Assembly (NCBI GenBank): GCA_007922305.1
Contig: ML677326.1
Location: 56,600,785 to 56,664,784 of the forward strand
DNA length: 64,000 nt
Direction of reading: 5' to 3'
From: Dermatemys mawii
Taxonomy: Eukaryota > Chordata > Testudines > Dermatemydidae
Shown piece after piece: positions 23,601 through 64,000 of this stretch (position 1 is its first letter; every line of letters starts with the position of its first letter). The position numbers and the translations under genes are program-made. The notes under the pieces were generated by a model that was not told the origin of the DNA, did not search any database, and was given only the letters and a program-made list of their open reading frames with translations.

Positions 23601-26600
23601 TTTTTCTTTCCTTTATTCAGGTAGTGACTAAGACATTTCATGGAGCAGGTCTGGTTGTGCCTGTAGATAAAAATGATGTTGGTTACAGAGAGCTCCCTGA
23701 AACAAATGGTAAACTGTTCGTTTTATAATTTTTTGTGTGTGTGCGCTTTTAAAAAGCATCCTTGTTCAGATCCTCCTTTCAGTCAAGTTGCATTCAAACA
23801 CTTCTGGCTGATGCAAAATCTAGATTGTATTTATATTAGCTAAGAGTATTAACAATAGCTGTTTTTGGTTCCCTACATAATCTTTGTCATAACTTGAATA
23901 TGTAATTCTGGTTTAAAACATATTTTTGTTGTGGGTGAAAACCATAGTCCAGTGCAATACTGAAAACGATCCTGAAACAAGCAATTGATGCTGATTTCAT
24001 TATAAATGTATTGTTGAAGAAACAATTTAATTTTCAGCTTATAATAAACAAGAGCATGTTTAAGTGCCATAAGACTTCTTTGACAAAAGATTTCACTTCG
24101 CATGTATACTGAATCTTCAGGAGGCAGCACCTTGCAGTATTGCTTTAACTTCTGAGGAAAAACCAAATTACCCCGTTAGAGTCAGCAAGTTCAGCTGTCT
24201 CCACCTACAACTTCAAAACCACACTTTTTCTATAACCCCATCTTCTAGGATTCATTATGATTCTATGATTCACTGTGCTTCCTATGGCCAAAGTTGGTAT
24301 ATGCCTAATTCAGATGCAATGAAGGAGTTCACATTCTAAATAACAGTGTGGAATTTACTTTCTCTCTCTTTATAATTACAGCTAATCTTAAAAGAATTTG
24401 TAAGGCCATTGTGGATGCTCCTAGTGATGACCAGAGACTAAAAGCCTTTGCACCCATTCAGGAAATGATCACTTTTGTTCAATTTGCTAATGATGAATGT
24501 GATTACGGAATGGGGTATGAACTGGGAATGGACCTCTTTTGCTATGGGTCACATGTAAGTACTAAAATGTACACTTCAAATTGTCTTGGGTGGAACAGGA
24601 CTTAATTTGGGGGGCTTTGTTCTTGCCAAAAAACCTAAAGTTGACTGGTTGCCATGTTACAGAACAAAGAGATAATAAGCACTCAGTTTGTAGTTGCCTA
24701 ATGGCCTTACTGAATAGGAATAAGCCATCTGGTGTTCAAAGTTATTTTGAAAGAGTGTTCTCGCTGTTCAGTATCACTAACTTGTCAAATGTAGTACCTG
24801 TGACTTGGCAACATATAAAATATTTAAGATGCAGATGAGATTTACGAAAGCACCTACATCTTTAGGCACCTGAATACCTTTGTAAATCTAGCCCTGTATT
24901 ATCATCTTCACTGACTTTTTTTTTTTTTTTTTTTTTCCCCCTAGCCCTGTGGAAGTGGTGCCCCAATTTCTTTCCCCCTGTTTGTATCATACCACCTCTT
25001 ACTAGTAATGGAATTGGTCTGCCCCCTGCCCCCCACCAATTACATCACAGTTGGCTCAATGGCGGAGCTGGAGCTAGAGGTGGAGCTGGCCTGAGGATGG
25101 AGAAGGAATGAGGGTAGAGCTGTGCCAGGGCCAGAGCTAGGTTGGGGGGCACTCCTTCCCTGCCCCCCTAGAGGTTGGCCCTGCTGTGTATCTCTTCTCC
25201 TCTCCCCCCCCCAAAAAAATTCCTTCCTAGGGGAGGCATGCCCCACAGTTTTTGGGGATCATTGCCCTAAGGGCTAGATCCTTTTTAATAAATGTGGCTT
25301 GTTTCTTTGTTCTGCATAATCTACTGCTGTCTAAGACTTGTTTAATTTTTGACTTAATAAAAATTCAGAAAGAAGCCTCAGCTTGAGTATAAGCATGAAA
25401 AAGTGATGCAGGAGTCACCTGGTTTTTATTAACCACATAACCTATCTGGTAGGCAAAATAGAATTTTCCTTAATAAATGCAGAAAGCTACAGTTTATGGG
25501 ACATGACCCAGTTCCATTTTACCTCCAGGATACAAGCTTTGTAAAAATAAGATGCTACAAACTAAGCTCAGAAGTTGTCCAATTCAAAAACTTTCTATTG
25601 GCTTTTTTTTTTTTTTAAACTATCTGCTGCAGTAGGATATTTTTTTGCATTCAAATTTTGATGGTACTCTTCTAACTGACTTGAAAAAGAAGTGAAAGTT
25701 ACTAGTTGATGTGCTTTGTCTTCCCCTACAATTGAGGTTTAACTGCTGCATCTCCCTGGACAAAGTATTAAAGTGTCAGAAAGGTATTTGATTTTTAATA
25801 TGAATGCTTAACACATAAATTTAACAAAATTAAATTTGACAGTGTAGTATGTGAACCGGGGTGTGTTCTTGTGAAGCAGTACACCCCCAGCAGAATTTTT
25901 AACAAATCTGGAAGGAACAATAGCGTGTCAGCCACCTCAACCAAGCTAGGGTGCAAAATAAAAACCCATATACTACTTACTATCTGATAAGACACCAAAA
26001 GTACTAGTCATTCAAAGTACGTATTCATTTCCCAGATTCTGAAATGTTACAACTGATTTAGTATTGAGAGAAGTCCACTTTCTGCTAGTTTATAAGGACT
26101 GATATTGCACAACCTTATTCTCTCTCAGCACCCAGGAAACTCTGTGCAAGCCTGGGACCAAGGATCAGGCTGTTTCTCCATCTGGCTGCCTGGGCTGTGT
26201 CTGTCCGGGAAAGGAGGCGGCCCCATAGCTGGGTTTTGTGGGGAGGGTGGGTGTAGGCATGTGGGCTGGAGAGCTCTTGGATGAAGTTGTGGGTATCTGG
26301 CCCCCTTGCTGGGCTGGTGGGGAGAAAGGGGACAGAAACAGGAACGGGGTTGTCATAAGAATTTCTGTCTTCCCTTCTATGGGAATTTGTATCTCTCTAT
26401 ATTGTTATAGATCCCTACTTGTTAACAGGTATTTTTAAATAAATTACTAAAATAAACTAGCATGACTATGCAGAATTTTAACTTTTTTAGTGCAGAACGC
26501 CCCCAGAGTAAACTGTGTTGAATTGCTTTGCCCTTTCCCAAGGGAAATGTGTCATCTTAGTATAGATGTGACACTAAGTGCTGCTACATACAAACTCGGA

Positions 26601-27053
26601 TAACTCCTTTACTAGAGTGAAGTTACAACTGGATGGACAGAAACAATGCTTGTGTACAGTAGTGTGAAAAGCCATAGTTTGGATTTTGCCACCTAAATTA
26701 TCCTCATGTACTTTGAGTGTCACTCTGAACAGGGGTGGGGATAGACAGGAGCAACCTTAACCATTGTTCCTTAATGTCTATTAAAGCCTGCCAGATCCTG
26801 TGGAAAGCTAGGTGGTGCTCCCTGTATATGACAAGGTTAATTCTTGGAGAAGGTTGGTTGGTTGGTTTGTTTGTTTGCTGTTCTGTCTACCAAACTACTC
26901 ACTTTCCCCTATCATTTTCAGTATTTTCACAAGGTTGTTGGTCAGCTGTTACCTCTTGCATACAACCTGTTGAGGAGGAACCTCTTTGCTGAGATTGTTG
27001 AATCACATCTAGCTAACAGAAAGGAAGAGAATGTGGACCACTTAGCAGCATGA
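17556..27053 (+). CDS. HPF1: Histone PARylation factor 1, complete gene (8 coding exons)
   Basis: HPF1 (formerly C4orf27) joins PARP1 or PARP2 at DNA breaks in the nucleus and completes their active site, directing ADP-ribosylation to serine on histones and other targets. Joined exons are 17556-17609, 18242-18401, 19361-19547, 20357-20455, 22281-22431, 23621-23708, 24382-24554 and 26922-27053. They give 1044 bases, 347 residues plus stop; I recall the human protein as 346. All introns are GT-AG and the phases agree. Tyr239-Arg240 (in VGYRELPET) and Glu285 (in ANDECDYG) match human Tyr238, Arg239 and Glu284, the residues known for PARP contact and catalysis. The ATG is the first in the CpG island that opens the known N terminus. 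The frame is intact. CLCN3 follows in convergent orientation. Confidence 0.97.
17610..18241 (+). other. HPF1 intron 1
   Basis: Mostly CpG-island sequence, turning AT-neutral near 18080. Long open frames on both strands here come from high GC and few stops. None is supported as a gene. Confidence 0.8.
18242..18401 (+). CDS. HPF1: HPF1 coding exon 2
   Basis: The acceptor is ttacttgcag and the donor GTG|gtgggt follows AGT G (phase 1). It encodes [11 protein letters not shown], then the conserved [20 protein letters not shown]. Confidence 0.95.
18491..18785. mobile_element. hAT-type element in HPF1 intron 2
   Basis: The ends AAGGGTTCAGCAACC and GGTTGCCTACCCTG are inverted. The flanks CTTTAGAA (18483-18490) and GTTTAGAA (18786-18793) form an 8-bp duplication with one mismatch. 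Its AT-rich interior resembles that of the element at 58960-59785. It is an older copy. Confidence 0.65.
18786..19360 (+). other. Remainder of HPF1 intron 2
   Basis: AT-rich intron with no feature recognised apart from the acceptor. Confidence 0.6.
19361..19547 (+). CDS. HPF1: HPF1 coding exon 3
   Basis: The acceptor is ttttgcag and the donor TTTCAG|gtattg (phase 2). It encodes [17 protein letters not shown] and [18 protein letters not shown], highly conserved in the family. Confidence 0.96.
19548..20356 (+). other. HPF1 intron 3
   Basis: No recognisable repeat or gene. Confidence 0.6.
20357..20455 (+). CDS. HPF1: HPF1 coding exon 4
   Basis: The acceptor is ttttatag and the donor GTCAA|gtaagg (phase 2). 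It encodes [20 protein letters not shown] and GDNVFAAVK. Confidence 0.95.
20456..22280 (+). other. HPF1 intron 4
   Basis: Its only clear feature is a run of about 27 T at 21849-21875. It could be the poly(A) of a minus-strand retroposon, but no body is recognisable next to it. Confidence 0.6.
22281..22431 (+). CDS. HPF1: HPF1 coding exon 5
   Basis: The acceptor is tgtttcag. The donor AAA|gtgtgg is GT but has a weak consensus. It encodes [15 protein letters not shown] through [14 protein letters not shown], ending in phase 0. Reading on into the intron reaches a stop within 7 codons. Confidence 0.95.
22432..23080 (+). other. First part of HPF1 intron 5
   Basis: No recognised feature. Confidence 0.5.
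23081..23310. repeat. Interspersed repeat with TTTG-rich insert in HPF1 intron 5
   Basis: It begins GCAGTGGTTCTCAAACG, continues with a T/G-rich simple repeat (23101-23170), then GGACCACTTGAAAATTTG and an end block GCTTTGGATAAAAGTGCTAT. I recognise the blocks as a dispersed reptile repeat with a hAT-like start. I cannot fix its class. Confidence 0.45.
23621..23708 (+). CDS. HPF1: HPF1 coding exon 6
   Basis: The acceptor is ttattcag and the donor AATG|gtaaac (phase 1). It encodes [20 protein letters not shown] followed by GYRELPETN. It carries Tyr239 and Arg240, which match the human PARP-contact pair. Confidence 0.96.
23709..24381 (+). other. HPF1 intron 6
   Basis: No recognised feature. 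Confidence 0.5.
24382..24554 (+). CDS. HPF1: HPF1 coding exon 7
   Basis: The acceptor is aattacag and the donor CAT|gtaagt (phase 0). It encodes [17 protein letters not shown], then [18 protein letters not shown]. It carries Glu285, equivalent to the human catalytic Glu284. Confidence 0.96.
24555..26921 (+). other. HPF1 intron 7
   Basis: A T-run lies near 24919-24936. Two GC-rich islands (25010-25260 and 26150-26350) look like unclassified interspersed repeats in an AT-rich intron. No gene is supported. Confidence 0.5.
26922..27053 (+). CDS. HPF1: HPF1 coding exon 8 and stop
   Basis: The acceptor is cattttcag. It encodes [20 protein letters not shown] through ENVDHLAA, then TGA at 27051-27053. 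The C terminus matches the family. Confidence 0.96.
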   Translation, partial: YFHKVVGQLLPLAYNLLRRNLFAEIVESHLANRKEENVDHLAA

Positions 27054-27185
27054 TCCAAAGTGAAGAGGGCTTAAGTATAAAAGTTTCAAGTATTAGTGAT
27101 GTTAAATTTGTGTTTGGCATTAAACTGATGTAGGGTTTTTCACTAGTAATGTTTGTGTGGTAAATAAAACAGTTTTTAAAATAAC
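27054..27185 (+). terminator. HPF1: HPF1 3' UTR with poly(A) signal
   Basis: A canonical AATAAA at 27163-27168, 110 bases after the stop codon, is followed by a T/A-rich stretch. A short 3' UTR ending near 27185 is the simplest reading. A second AATAAA near 27398 could give a longer form. Confidence 0.65.
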
Positions 27186-29807
27186 CTGGACTAGCTTTCT
27201 TTGTGTAGCAAAAGAAAATAACAGAATCTCTAACTATGCCAAAGCTAAAACAGCAATTCCTAAACTTCACTCAAGCCTGAGCAGTGCTATAGCAAGCAAA
27301 AAAAGTACCTGTGTCCAACCCAATGTGCCCATTACATGGTGGTATAATGCCCATCTCATAATGGGGATGGGGTGTGTGTGTGCTGTTTATTATGTAATAA
27401 ATGTTTTGAAAAAGAGAGAGAGTTAAAACAATGTTGAATGTTTTGTGTTGGTCTAAGCACAGTATCTACATTTTGGAACTTTTTTTGGTTACTCTTGGTA
27501 TTCATTTATTACCACCATCAGCAAGGGCACTGGGTTTGTCCACTTAGTAGTAGCTACTGCTGTAAGTATGCATACAGAGGCAATTTAATTCTTCAGTCTC
27601 TACAAGATTCCAGTATAAATGGACAGTTGCCCAGAAAACACACTCTTCTTCAAAGAGCCAGAGCCTTTTAAGGTCTGAATGTTCTCCCAGGCTGTCATTG
27701 ATCCCTGGTTTCATCTGCTTCTCTCCTCCTTCACCTGAGGGCAGTTTTAAGAAGAGAGCTGTGGCAAATCCCCAATAGTTATGTGCTGGCTGTTTGCTGC
27801 CTCTTCTGAGCATAGCCCCTCTAAAGTTAGGAAAACACCATGGCTCACTCAAGACAGGATAGGTTGGCTAGCACTCTGTTAGAAAAGCTTTCTTTCTACT
27901 GGACTTGCCCCAGTGTGAGGGGAGGAGGAATTTCCCTTTGTAGAGCTGTACCTGCTGTAAGCCTGGCTCAAGTTCTGGTGCCTCTGCCCAGCTGCTGCTC
28001 ACCAGGGAAGGTGCTGAACTCACTCTAACCCCACCTTATGAACAGGGCCACCTGCTCCTGCCCCCACCACACTTCCTGTGTTTGGTGACTGGAGCTGGCC
28101 CTGCTTCTGAAACTTGTTCGAGTAATAAGAGTTTATAGAGGAGCAGAAATGGTGCAAAATAAAACAGCACTAAGTCATTCATCCAGGAATAGTATCTACA
28201 GTTGAACCATCCATTTCAACAGCAATTCTGTTGATCAGGTGTGTTAAACTATCTCAATACAACCACTGGGGGCTGTCCCTGCAGCCAGGACAGTTTCTTG
28301 AGCTTGGGGCAGGGGAGAAGCATTATCCCCCTCCCTGTTGCTCCTGCCTGTGCCACCTCTTGTGTTTCACACCTGTCTCTCCAAACACTTAAGGAGTTGA
28401 GGTGATGAGCAGTGAGAAGCCACAGGTCTCCCTAACCTGGACCCAAACCACCTTCAGAATTGTTAAGACAACGCTTTTTTTACCAAAAAAGCAAAGGCAA
28501 TAACAAAAAAACCATGCATGTTTCTATGCTGTTAGTCAAGAATAGAGAGAACTCTGCCTGATTTTTATGATTGAGTCTGCAAAAAAATCCCAAATCCTTC
28601 CTTACTTAAATTACAATGATTTGTATGTACATAGGTGCATATTACTTATTAACTAAGAAAAATAAATAACTGTCAGTGGAAAAAGCAAAAGCTGGTGGCC
28701 ACACTCTGAGGCCACCAAATGATTTACTGTGAGAACCAATGCTCTTACAATTCTAATGTCAGGAATATTTCTTTCCCTTTGAAATATCCAAGGCAAAATT
28801 CCAGCCCTTTTCTTCTGTGAGATATGTAGTTCTATACCCACTCCTTTCATCCAAAACCCTGTGATCTGCTAATGGCAGAAAAACTCTTGGAAATTTTTTT
28901 TTTTTTTAATATTTTGTTTCCTCTTAAAGGCATTCATTCATTATATGCTGCTCAGCTGCCACCAGCTTACTGTCTGCATCTTCAGATTTCACTAATGTAA
29001 TTTATGTAAGGTATATTCTCTCTCTCATGGTAATTGATATTTCACTTGAACTGTACTGCATGTGTCCCACTGGATTTCTCTCCTTTGAAAAGACACACAC
29101 AGGAGACAGTGATCAAATTTCAATAGCTTTTAATTTTGCTCTATTAGGAAGGTATAGCATAATTTTCTTCTGGAAAAGGTGGAATAGCACTAAAATCACT
29201 GAGGACATTACAAGATATCAACATGCTTATGCACTTTGTTATGCAGCTAACTTGTCTGCTGTTTTCCATTCACCGTACAGGTGCAGTAACTATTACACTT
29301 CTAAATTAGAGTTATAATAAACAACTAAACAGCACCTTCTTACTCAACAGACCTACTCTCCACAGAGACTTGGTGTCATACAATGACATGTGACTAAAAT
29401 AAGTTTGTACTCTTACCTGTGTCAAGTCAATGCAGCTATGATGGAGTGAGCAAGATCCTAGAGCAGCTTGTACATCACTGATAGAATCTGTCATTAGAAA
29501 ATTAATTACCATGATAATGTGCAAGCCAGCAAAAGCAGCTCAACTTTCAGATTGCAAGATGAGTTTTCTGCACTAGGAAATGTAAAGTGCTTCTTTGCTG
29601 AGAGAGAATTTTATATAGAAATCACCAAGAGTGAACATGGAGTATCAGTTTTTATGGTCACTTGTCAACATATAAATATACATTTTAAATATATGTATGC
29701 AAGTGTTCAGGGCTTCTGCAAGGGGTCAGAATTGTTCATTTTGGGCACACACAATAGCTGTAAGACAGGAACACTTTGGCTGACTTTTCAGAAAGGTTCA
29801 TTTTAGG

Positions 29808-29922
29808 GTCCAATGCTGAAAAAGATTTACTCAGATGCTTAATGTCACATGTTGTTCAGTGGCACTACACAGTTTGTAAAGTTAAGCATGTGCTTAAGTC
29901 TCTGCAGGAGTGGGCCTTAACA
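29808..29922. mobile_element. Palindromic MITE-like element, diverged
   Basis: TTTACTCAGATGCTTAATG and AAGTTAAGCATGTGCTTAAG blocks occur in inverted layout, with a CTGCAGGAGTGGGCC end. It looks like the same family as 31635-31749. Confidence 0.4.
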
Positions 29923-31634
29923 TATATTTTCCTGTTTTCTTTATGGTAAAATTCATTAATAACCCTAAATGTTTGCTCTACAATAAAGTATATTGACAAA
30001 AGCTTTGCCCTCAAAAGGAATAAGAAACATCTATAAAGTTGATCTAATGAAAATTGAAGAGAAGTAATAGTTGGTTAGCATGGCTGAATAGCAGATGCCC
30101 CAGTTTCTGCCACAATGAATACTGTATCTAACATGGTTTAAAAATGAAGTATTGAAGCTGCAGTTATTTAAATACAGAATTGTGGCTTTAAGCCATCAGT
30201 TAAAATTAGATTGTTGCTTTACTATGCAACCATCAGGAACCAAAACACTCCATCACTTAAAGCAAAAATTACTTGTTAAAAATGAAAATTTTCAAAGAAA
30301 ATCCATTAGCATTGAATTGTTTGCTAGCTGAATCATAAGCAAGTGCAAAGCTGCAACAAGCTCAGATGAACTGTGCTATTGAAATCTTATTTTTGTGGCC
30401 TTTTTGTTTACAAATTAGTTGATGTTTGTTTACAGGTAAAATTGCTTGCTGCTAATTTTCCTTTGGTACTCAGGTAGACTCCCTAAATAGGCACGTAAAT
30501 TTCAGAGGGGGAAAAGCAATGTGAATAATAATTGATAGCACATGAATTAAAAGTCAAACAAAAATGATCATACATAATTTTTTTAATGTTTATGATTGAA
30601 TCATTACAGTAATCAGTTTTTACTGTAATGATATGCAACTCTACCACACTATTATAAATAAAAACATTAAGATCAATATTAAATACAGCTCTAAGCAACA
30701 TTACAGATTAACAAACTATGCATTCTTCATGAACCAGTAACTGAACAGTTTAAAAACAAAAAGATGCTGACACCCTCACTCCATCTACCACCTCTGTTCA
30801 AATTAGTAACTGTAATAAGGCGCTGGAAATTTTACATTAGAAAACAAACCATTTTGTTGAACAGCACAGGCACACTTAGTCAACATTAGAATTTCTAATT
30901 AGGATATCTAGAGAAGAATGTCAAATATCAATAAAGAAAGCCTAGCAGGTAAGAACAGTGAACAGAGGTGCATGAGATTAACACAATATAAATGTTTCAC
31001 TTGAATCTACAGGTAAAACAAAAAGACACAGCAGGGGCATGAATTGTATTGTTTCACTTCGTGCAGTGTGAAAGTAGAATTAGGTCTGAACTTATACAAT
31101 ACATACACTGGCATGTCTTGTCTTATAAAGGTAGCAGCGGGGGAGGGAGTAGGGTTTCAAAGTGATTAGAAAACTTTGAGTTTTTGTGTTTTAATAAAAG
31201 CATGTTATGTTTATATCTTTCTGCTATAAGAAAGACCAACAAGTTTTAGCTGGACGATGAAAGGCAGCATCACAGGCAACTTTCTGAATTGCCTCGTACA
31301 GGCAAGCCAAATTCTGCGCTCGGATCAGTTGATATCAGGACTAGCCAGAGAAAACTAGTACACTGCTTCAGACTCCTGTAATGGTTCGACAGCTGTAGTA
31401 CAGCATAATTTGGCCCATTACATATTTGCTTCAATTAGAAAAAGAAAGTTATTTAGTTGCAAAACTGCAGTTTTAATAGTACCTTGGTTCCCTGCTTTAG
31501 TTCCAAACCAACTTTTTAAAAGGGCTGACCATAATGAGCACAATAGGCACTGCAGAAAATTAGTCTCTTTTCTACTGGGACCAGAAGTCAGACTCAGCAG
31601 AATTTAAACATTTGTTAGTTTAATATTCAGTCCC

Positions 31635-31749
31635 GATTCAGAGAAGCACGTAAGCACATGTATTACTTTTGAGCATGTTATTAGTCCTATAGGTTTCAGT
31701 GGGATTATTCATGCTAAAATTAAGCACTTATTTAGTGCTTTTCTGAATC
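31635..31749. mobile_element. Palindromic MITE-like element
   Basis: The arms GATTCAGAGAAGCAC (31635-31649) and GTGCTTTTCTGAATC (31735-31749) are inverted with one mismatch. The interior has further inverted AGCAC/GTGCT blocks around a GTTTCAGTGGGATTATTC core. It resembles palindromic MITEs known in turtles, crocodilians and birds. Confidence 0.6.
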
Positions 31750-33595
31750 ACTGCCCTCAAGACAACAAGTGCTAAAAGTAGCTAAGATTAACAGAATTTT
31801 TTTAACCTGTTATATTTTGTACTTTTAGGGGAATATTAACATTAGGAGATCATTAGCTCTAATTTCAAGTTATAAATGTAATGAACATACCAAGATATGA
31901 ATTTAATCTACTCAGCAAATTTTAACTGGCCTATCCCTACTTTATAGTTTTCCTTTTTGGGACAATACCTTCTTGGGAAGTTGCCTTTCCTTTGTATGTG
32001 GTATTTTTTTTAAAACCTGACAGATAAACATGTTCAGCTAATGATTAAGATAGGTTTTCTGAAAAGAAAAAAAAATGTTCTGTCAGCCTGCTAAAGTGTG
32101 CATTGCTGCTGGAGTTTTAAACCCACTCAACATTTCAAGTAAGTTTTTGTTTTGTTTTCTAAAAGATGATATTTCATCCGAAGTTTCAGCCAGTACATTT
32201 CAAGATTCTTAAACAAAAGTCAGTCACAATAGGTCTAACAATTAATTATTTCTATTATTTCTAAAACCCTGCAGTGTTTCAAAAGAGTATTTGTAGTTTT
32301 GGTGTTTTTTAATAATAAACAAATGGACACCTCAAGGTTATGGCAGTGAAAGTGAGGCTTGAAAATGCTATTATGGGCTTATTGGATCATAAAGAAATTT
32401 ACTTTTTTTAAACCCTTCATCACATTGTAAACTTCTTCCCAACCCTCCATTATGTGTAGAGGATTCTGAATTACTCTATAAAAATCAATGGAAAGGTAGA
32501 ATTAGTTATGTAAGATATTAACTGATTTGTTTTTAATATATTTTACTCCATAAAAATATAAATAAAGAATGGTAAAATTTCAAGAAAAAATATACATTTA
32601 GTGCAAGTTATGAATTACATTTCTTTCTTCAGTGTCAGCAATAGAACATCTTTTTGTGGAAAAAGAAAACTAAAGATGATTAATTTCAATTTAATGTAAA
32701 AACTATGTCCAGTGTTTCTGCATGCAATTACCATGAGATGGTACAGAACTGTTCCTGTTCTTAGTTATGAGCGTAGCAGTACTTTTTCCTTATACTGCAC
32801 AACATTGGTACATGTCAGTGTTTACAACAATACAAAAATTGCATAAGACCAGGTCACATTATTGATATATTCTGCAGCAAAACTTTTTCCTAGAAACTCA
32901 AGTTTCATCTGTTTTTAATTTTTCTGACATCACAGCACCTAAGGCTGGAAAATTCATACATGCTTCATACGAGGTATTACCTGTTCAATCTGCTTTTGCT
33001 GAAGCAGATCCATACTGCCCCAAGCATTTCATGATGTACAAACTACACGTTTAATGGCACACAAAAACTCCCTTCTTGTGATCAAACCTTGGTAAGTCAC
33101 AGTACATCTCAATATGAGAAACTACTGCTTCAGAAGGGCACACCAATTTTAGAGAGGCTTTGTTACGGCTCAGGAGAGAGAGAGAGAAATAAAAGTTCTT
33201 CTGGAATGTAGAAAGGTGATGTGTAATAACTATATATTTCTTGAGTTAACACAACAGTTTTCAATGGTAAAAAGGGCAAGACCTTGCAGTCTTTAAAACA
33301 TGGCTCAATTCAAGTGATCCCTCTGGAAACAGGGACTAACAATACATCTCTTCAGTGCTAAGCTAGGGGTTGGAGAATTCTGTCTTCTGACCCAGCTTTA
33401 GCACTGCACTGTCATGGCAGATTTGTCATCATGGAACGCATCCAGTGCAGGACAGCAGAGATTCGCTCTCCCCATGTTACAGTGAGGAACATCACTCTTC
33501 CTCCTCTCCAAACTCCCTCAGACCAACTCTTGAATGCCAGCAGCACTATTATGCAAAAATCCAGCTCTCATTTCCAACTATAGAAGAACCGCAGG

Positions 33596-62262
<28,667 letters not shown>

Positions 62263-64000
62263 CTGTTGAACAAACAGTTATGTATTAGCTTCTGGAAATA
62301 TTAAAAATTAAAGGAAAACAGTGACATCGATTAACATACCCTAAAAGACCAGACAAACCTAAAGTAACAGACAGGAAGAAAAATGGAAATATAGAAAATT
62401 TGCGGTCAAATATTGTTAACGAAGTTTGATACAGATCCAGTTTGCAATGAGGATAAACTAACTTCGGTCTTTTGCTCTAGAATCTAGTATCAGATAAATT
62501 ACAAATACTCACATTAAACAAATAATTTCTGATGATTTAAGGGCCAGTTATTCAGTAGTCAAAAAAATTAAGGATTTAAAGAGAAAGACTGCTGTATGTT
62601 TCTGATCGAAGAAATATTTTATCTTGTGAACTGAAGCATTTTATATCTCAACTGAATCATAACAGCAACCACAAACAGGGGTAACATAATTCATTCCTAT
62701 CTTACCAAAAATATTAAAACACAAATGGTGCAATAAATTAAGTGAAGTATTTCAAACACACTGCTTAAAACAATCAACATTAAAAAAATCAGGATCTTGG
62801 GAAGTGCTGAGTACCACAATTCCCACCGAAGTTAATGAGAGAGATAGATGGTCAACACCGCTCAAGCTCAAGCCTTTAGAACTAGGAGTCTGCTGTGAGT
62901 GCAAGTTGAAAACTCCAGTCAAAACAAGCTCTTGAAAAACAGGCATTATCTAGTTTCAGGAAATTGCTTTAAAAGAAAGAGTTAAAAAGGCATTTTTACA
63001 AAAGGAGGATGGCTTCTCACATTAGCAGTTTAGTTAGAAGTTGCAGTTGAACCCAACAGTTCACCAATCACTAATCTCCCGTATCAAAACTATTTTGTTT
63101 TTAAAAATTCATACAGTTCACAACTGGATGTAGTGAATTTTGATCTAAAGTGGAAAAGAGCTTCATCCAGCGTCTCTAGAGAGACACAGACAGACCCACA
63201 TGATTAACGGTGTTTTAGGGAAATACTAGAAATATTTACTAGCCCTCTGGTCCTAATGAATTCAACTGCAAAACTTTCATTGACTTCAACAGGGCCAGAT
63301 TTCGTTCTATGCAAAGATTTAAAACATACATAAAATCAGTTGGTTGGAATTAAAACTGCACACTGGTTGATGGAGATGAAGATTTGTGGGATGTAAGTGA
63401 CAGAAGAATGTAGCTGAGATTGAGAAGAGCAACTGACAAGGAGCACAGACGGAGCACAGAATGCTTAAACTTCTAATTTGCTTGGTTTTTTTAGGATTTG
63501 TGTTGGTTAGATACCATATTTAGCAATTTTAACCATACCTTCCAGCTTTTTGTAAAGATGACTTAAATTAGACTTTATGTGGCATTTTTCACCCAAAAGA
63601 TCCCAAATGCTTTATACTAATTATACACACACACACATTTTATCTATACACACACATGCCTGTATATATGTACATGCATATGAATATACACATTATATAG
63701 AATGAAGATACACTCATTTACATGTGATTATGCACACATACATGGTGATTACATTTGCCATGCATCTTTGACCACCTCAGCTACACTCTGCACACTAATT
63801 CAACCCTCCTGGGATTTATTCTAGTATTTATGTAAAACTTGTTTAGGATAATTGGGCATAAAGGTGGTCATAGCTTCACATTCATAAGCACTGCAGGCTT
63901 TTCACATTATGCTAATAAAAGCCTAATAAGTCCCATAGCATCTGAAGGTGACCACAGATGGTCAGGAGGACCTTAGTCTTATCCTAAAAATATACGAAAA
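62263..64000 (-). other. CLCN3 intron reaching the window edge
   Basis: AT-rich. A CA/TA microsatellite-like stretch lies at 63628-63730. The upstream exon, which should end with a G that completes the GGA codon at 62262, is outside the window. Confidence 0.7.

Larger units (their letters stand above)
27186..33595. other. Spacer and CLCN3 3' UTR
   Basis: This interval separates the two convergent stop codons. The part next to 33595 must be CLCN3 3' UTR on the minus strand. Its poly(A) site cannot be placed: no clear AATAAA on the minus strand stands out, and ATTAAA occurs several times, for example near 30581-30586. Palindromic short elements occur at 29808-29922 and 31635-31749. No open frame has recognisable homology. 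Confidence 0.6.

Overview
This window is vertebrate nuclear DNA, most likely from a turtle. A crocodilian is the main alternative. It holds one complete gene, HPF1, on the plus strand, and the 3' part of a second gene, CLCN3, on the minus strand. The two genes converge, as their orthologues do in other amniotes. The exons were joined by hand from the sequence: all splice sites are GT-AG, all phases agree, and no frame is broken. The turtle call rests on the repeats: many hAT and other short DNA elements, CR1 LINEs, DIRS-like retrotransposons, and a palindromic repeat I know mainly from turtle assemblies. The intron sizes also fit.

Layout. 1-17.2 kb is intergenic DNA with a purine-rich stretch, several short DNA elements, and a decayed DIRS-like element (about 7.1-10.4 kb, body on the minus strand). 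17.2-18.1 kb is a CpG island with a palindromic CRE just upstream of the HPF1 start codon. HPF1 runs from 17556 to 27053 in eight coding exons (347 residues). Between the two stop codons (27.05-33.6 kb) there is no gene: this stretch holds the 3' UTRs of both genes and the spacer. CLCN3 runs from its stop codons at 33.6 kb up to its most upstream exon in view at 62262. The first coding exons, about 139 residues in the human long forms, lie beyond 64000.

The most informative feature is the 3' end of CLCN3. The last coding exon can be read in two frames. The choice depends on a 76-base cassette exon. Inclusion gives a tail ending STTL; skipping gives a different tail ending MFN. The cassette and the 5' part of the last exon encode similar peptides, which suggests an old exon duplication.

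The CLCN3 introns are rich in mobile elements. They include a CR1 copy split by two later insertions (45.4-47.7 kb), an intact-looking 172-bp Tigger/pogo-like element with TA duplication, hAT elements with clear 8-bp duplications, a probable solo LTR, a probable piggyBac remnant and MIR-like SINEs. HPF1 works in the nucleus with PARP1/PARP2 in serine ADP-ribosylation. CLCN3 encodes an endosomal chloride/proton exchanger. Their adjacency is syntenic and gives no sign of a shared pathway. I found no RNA genes, CRISPR arrays or bacterial-type features.
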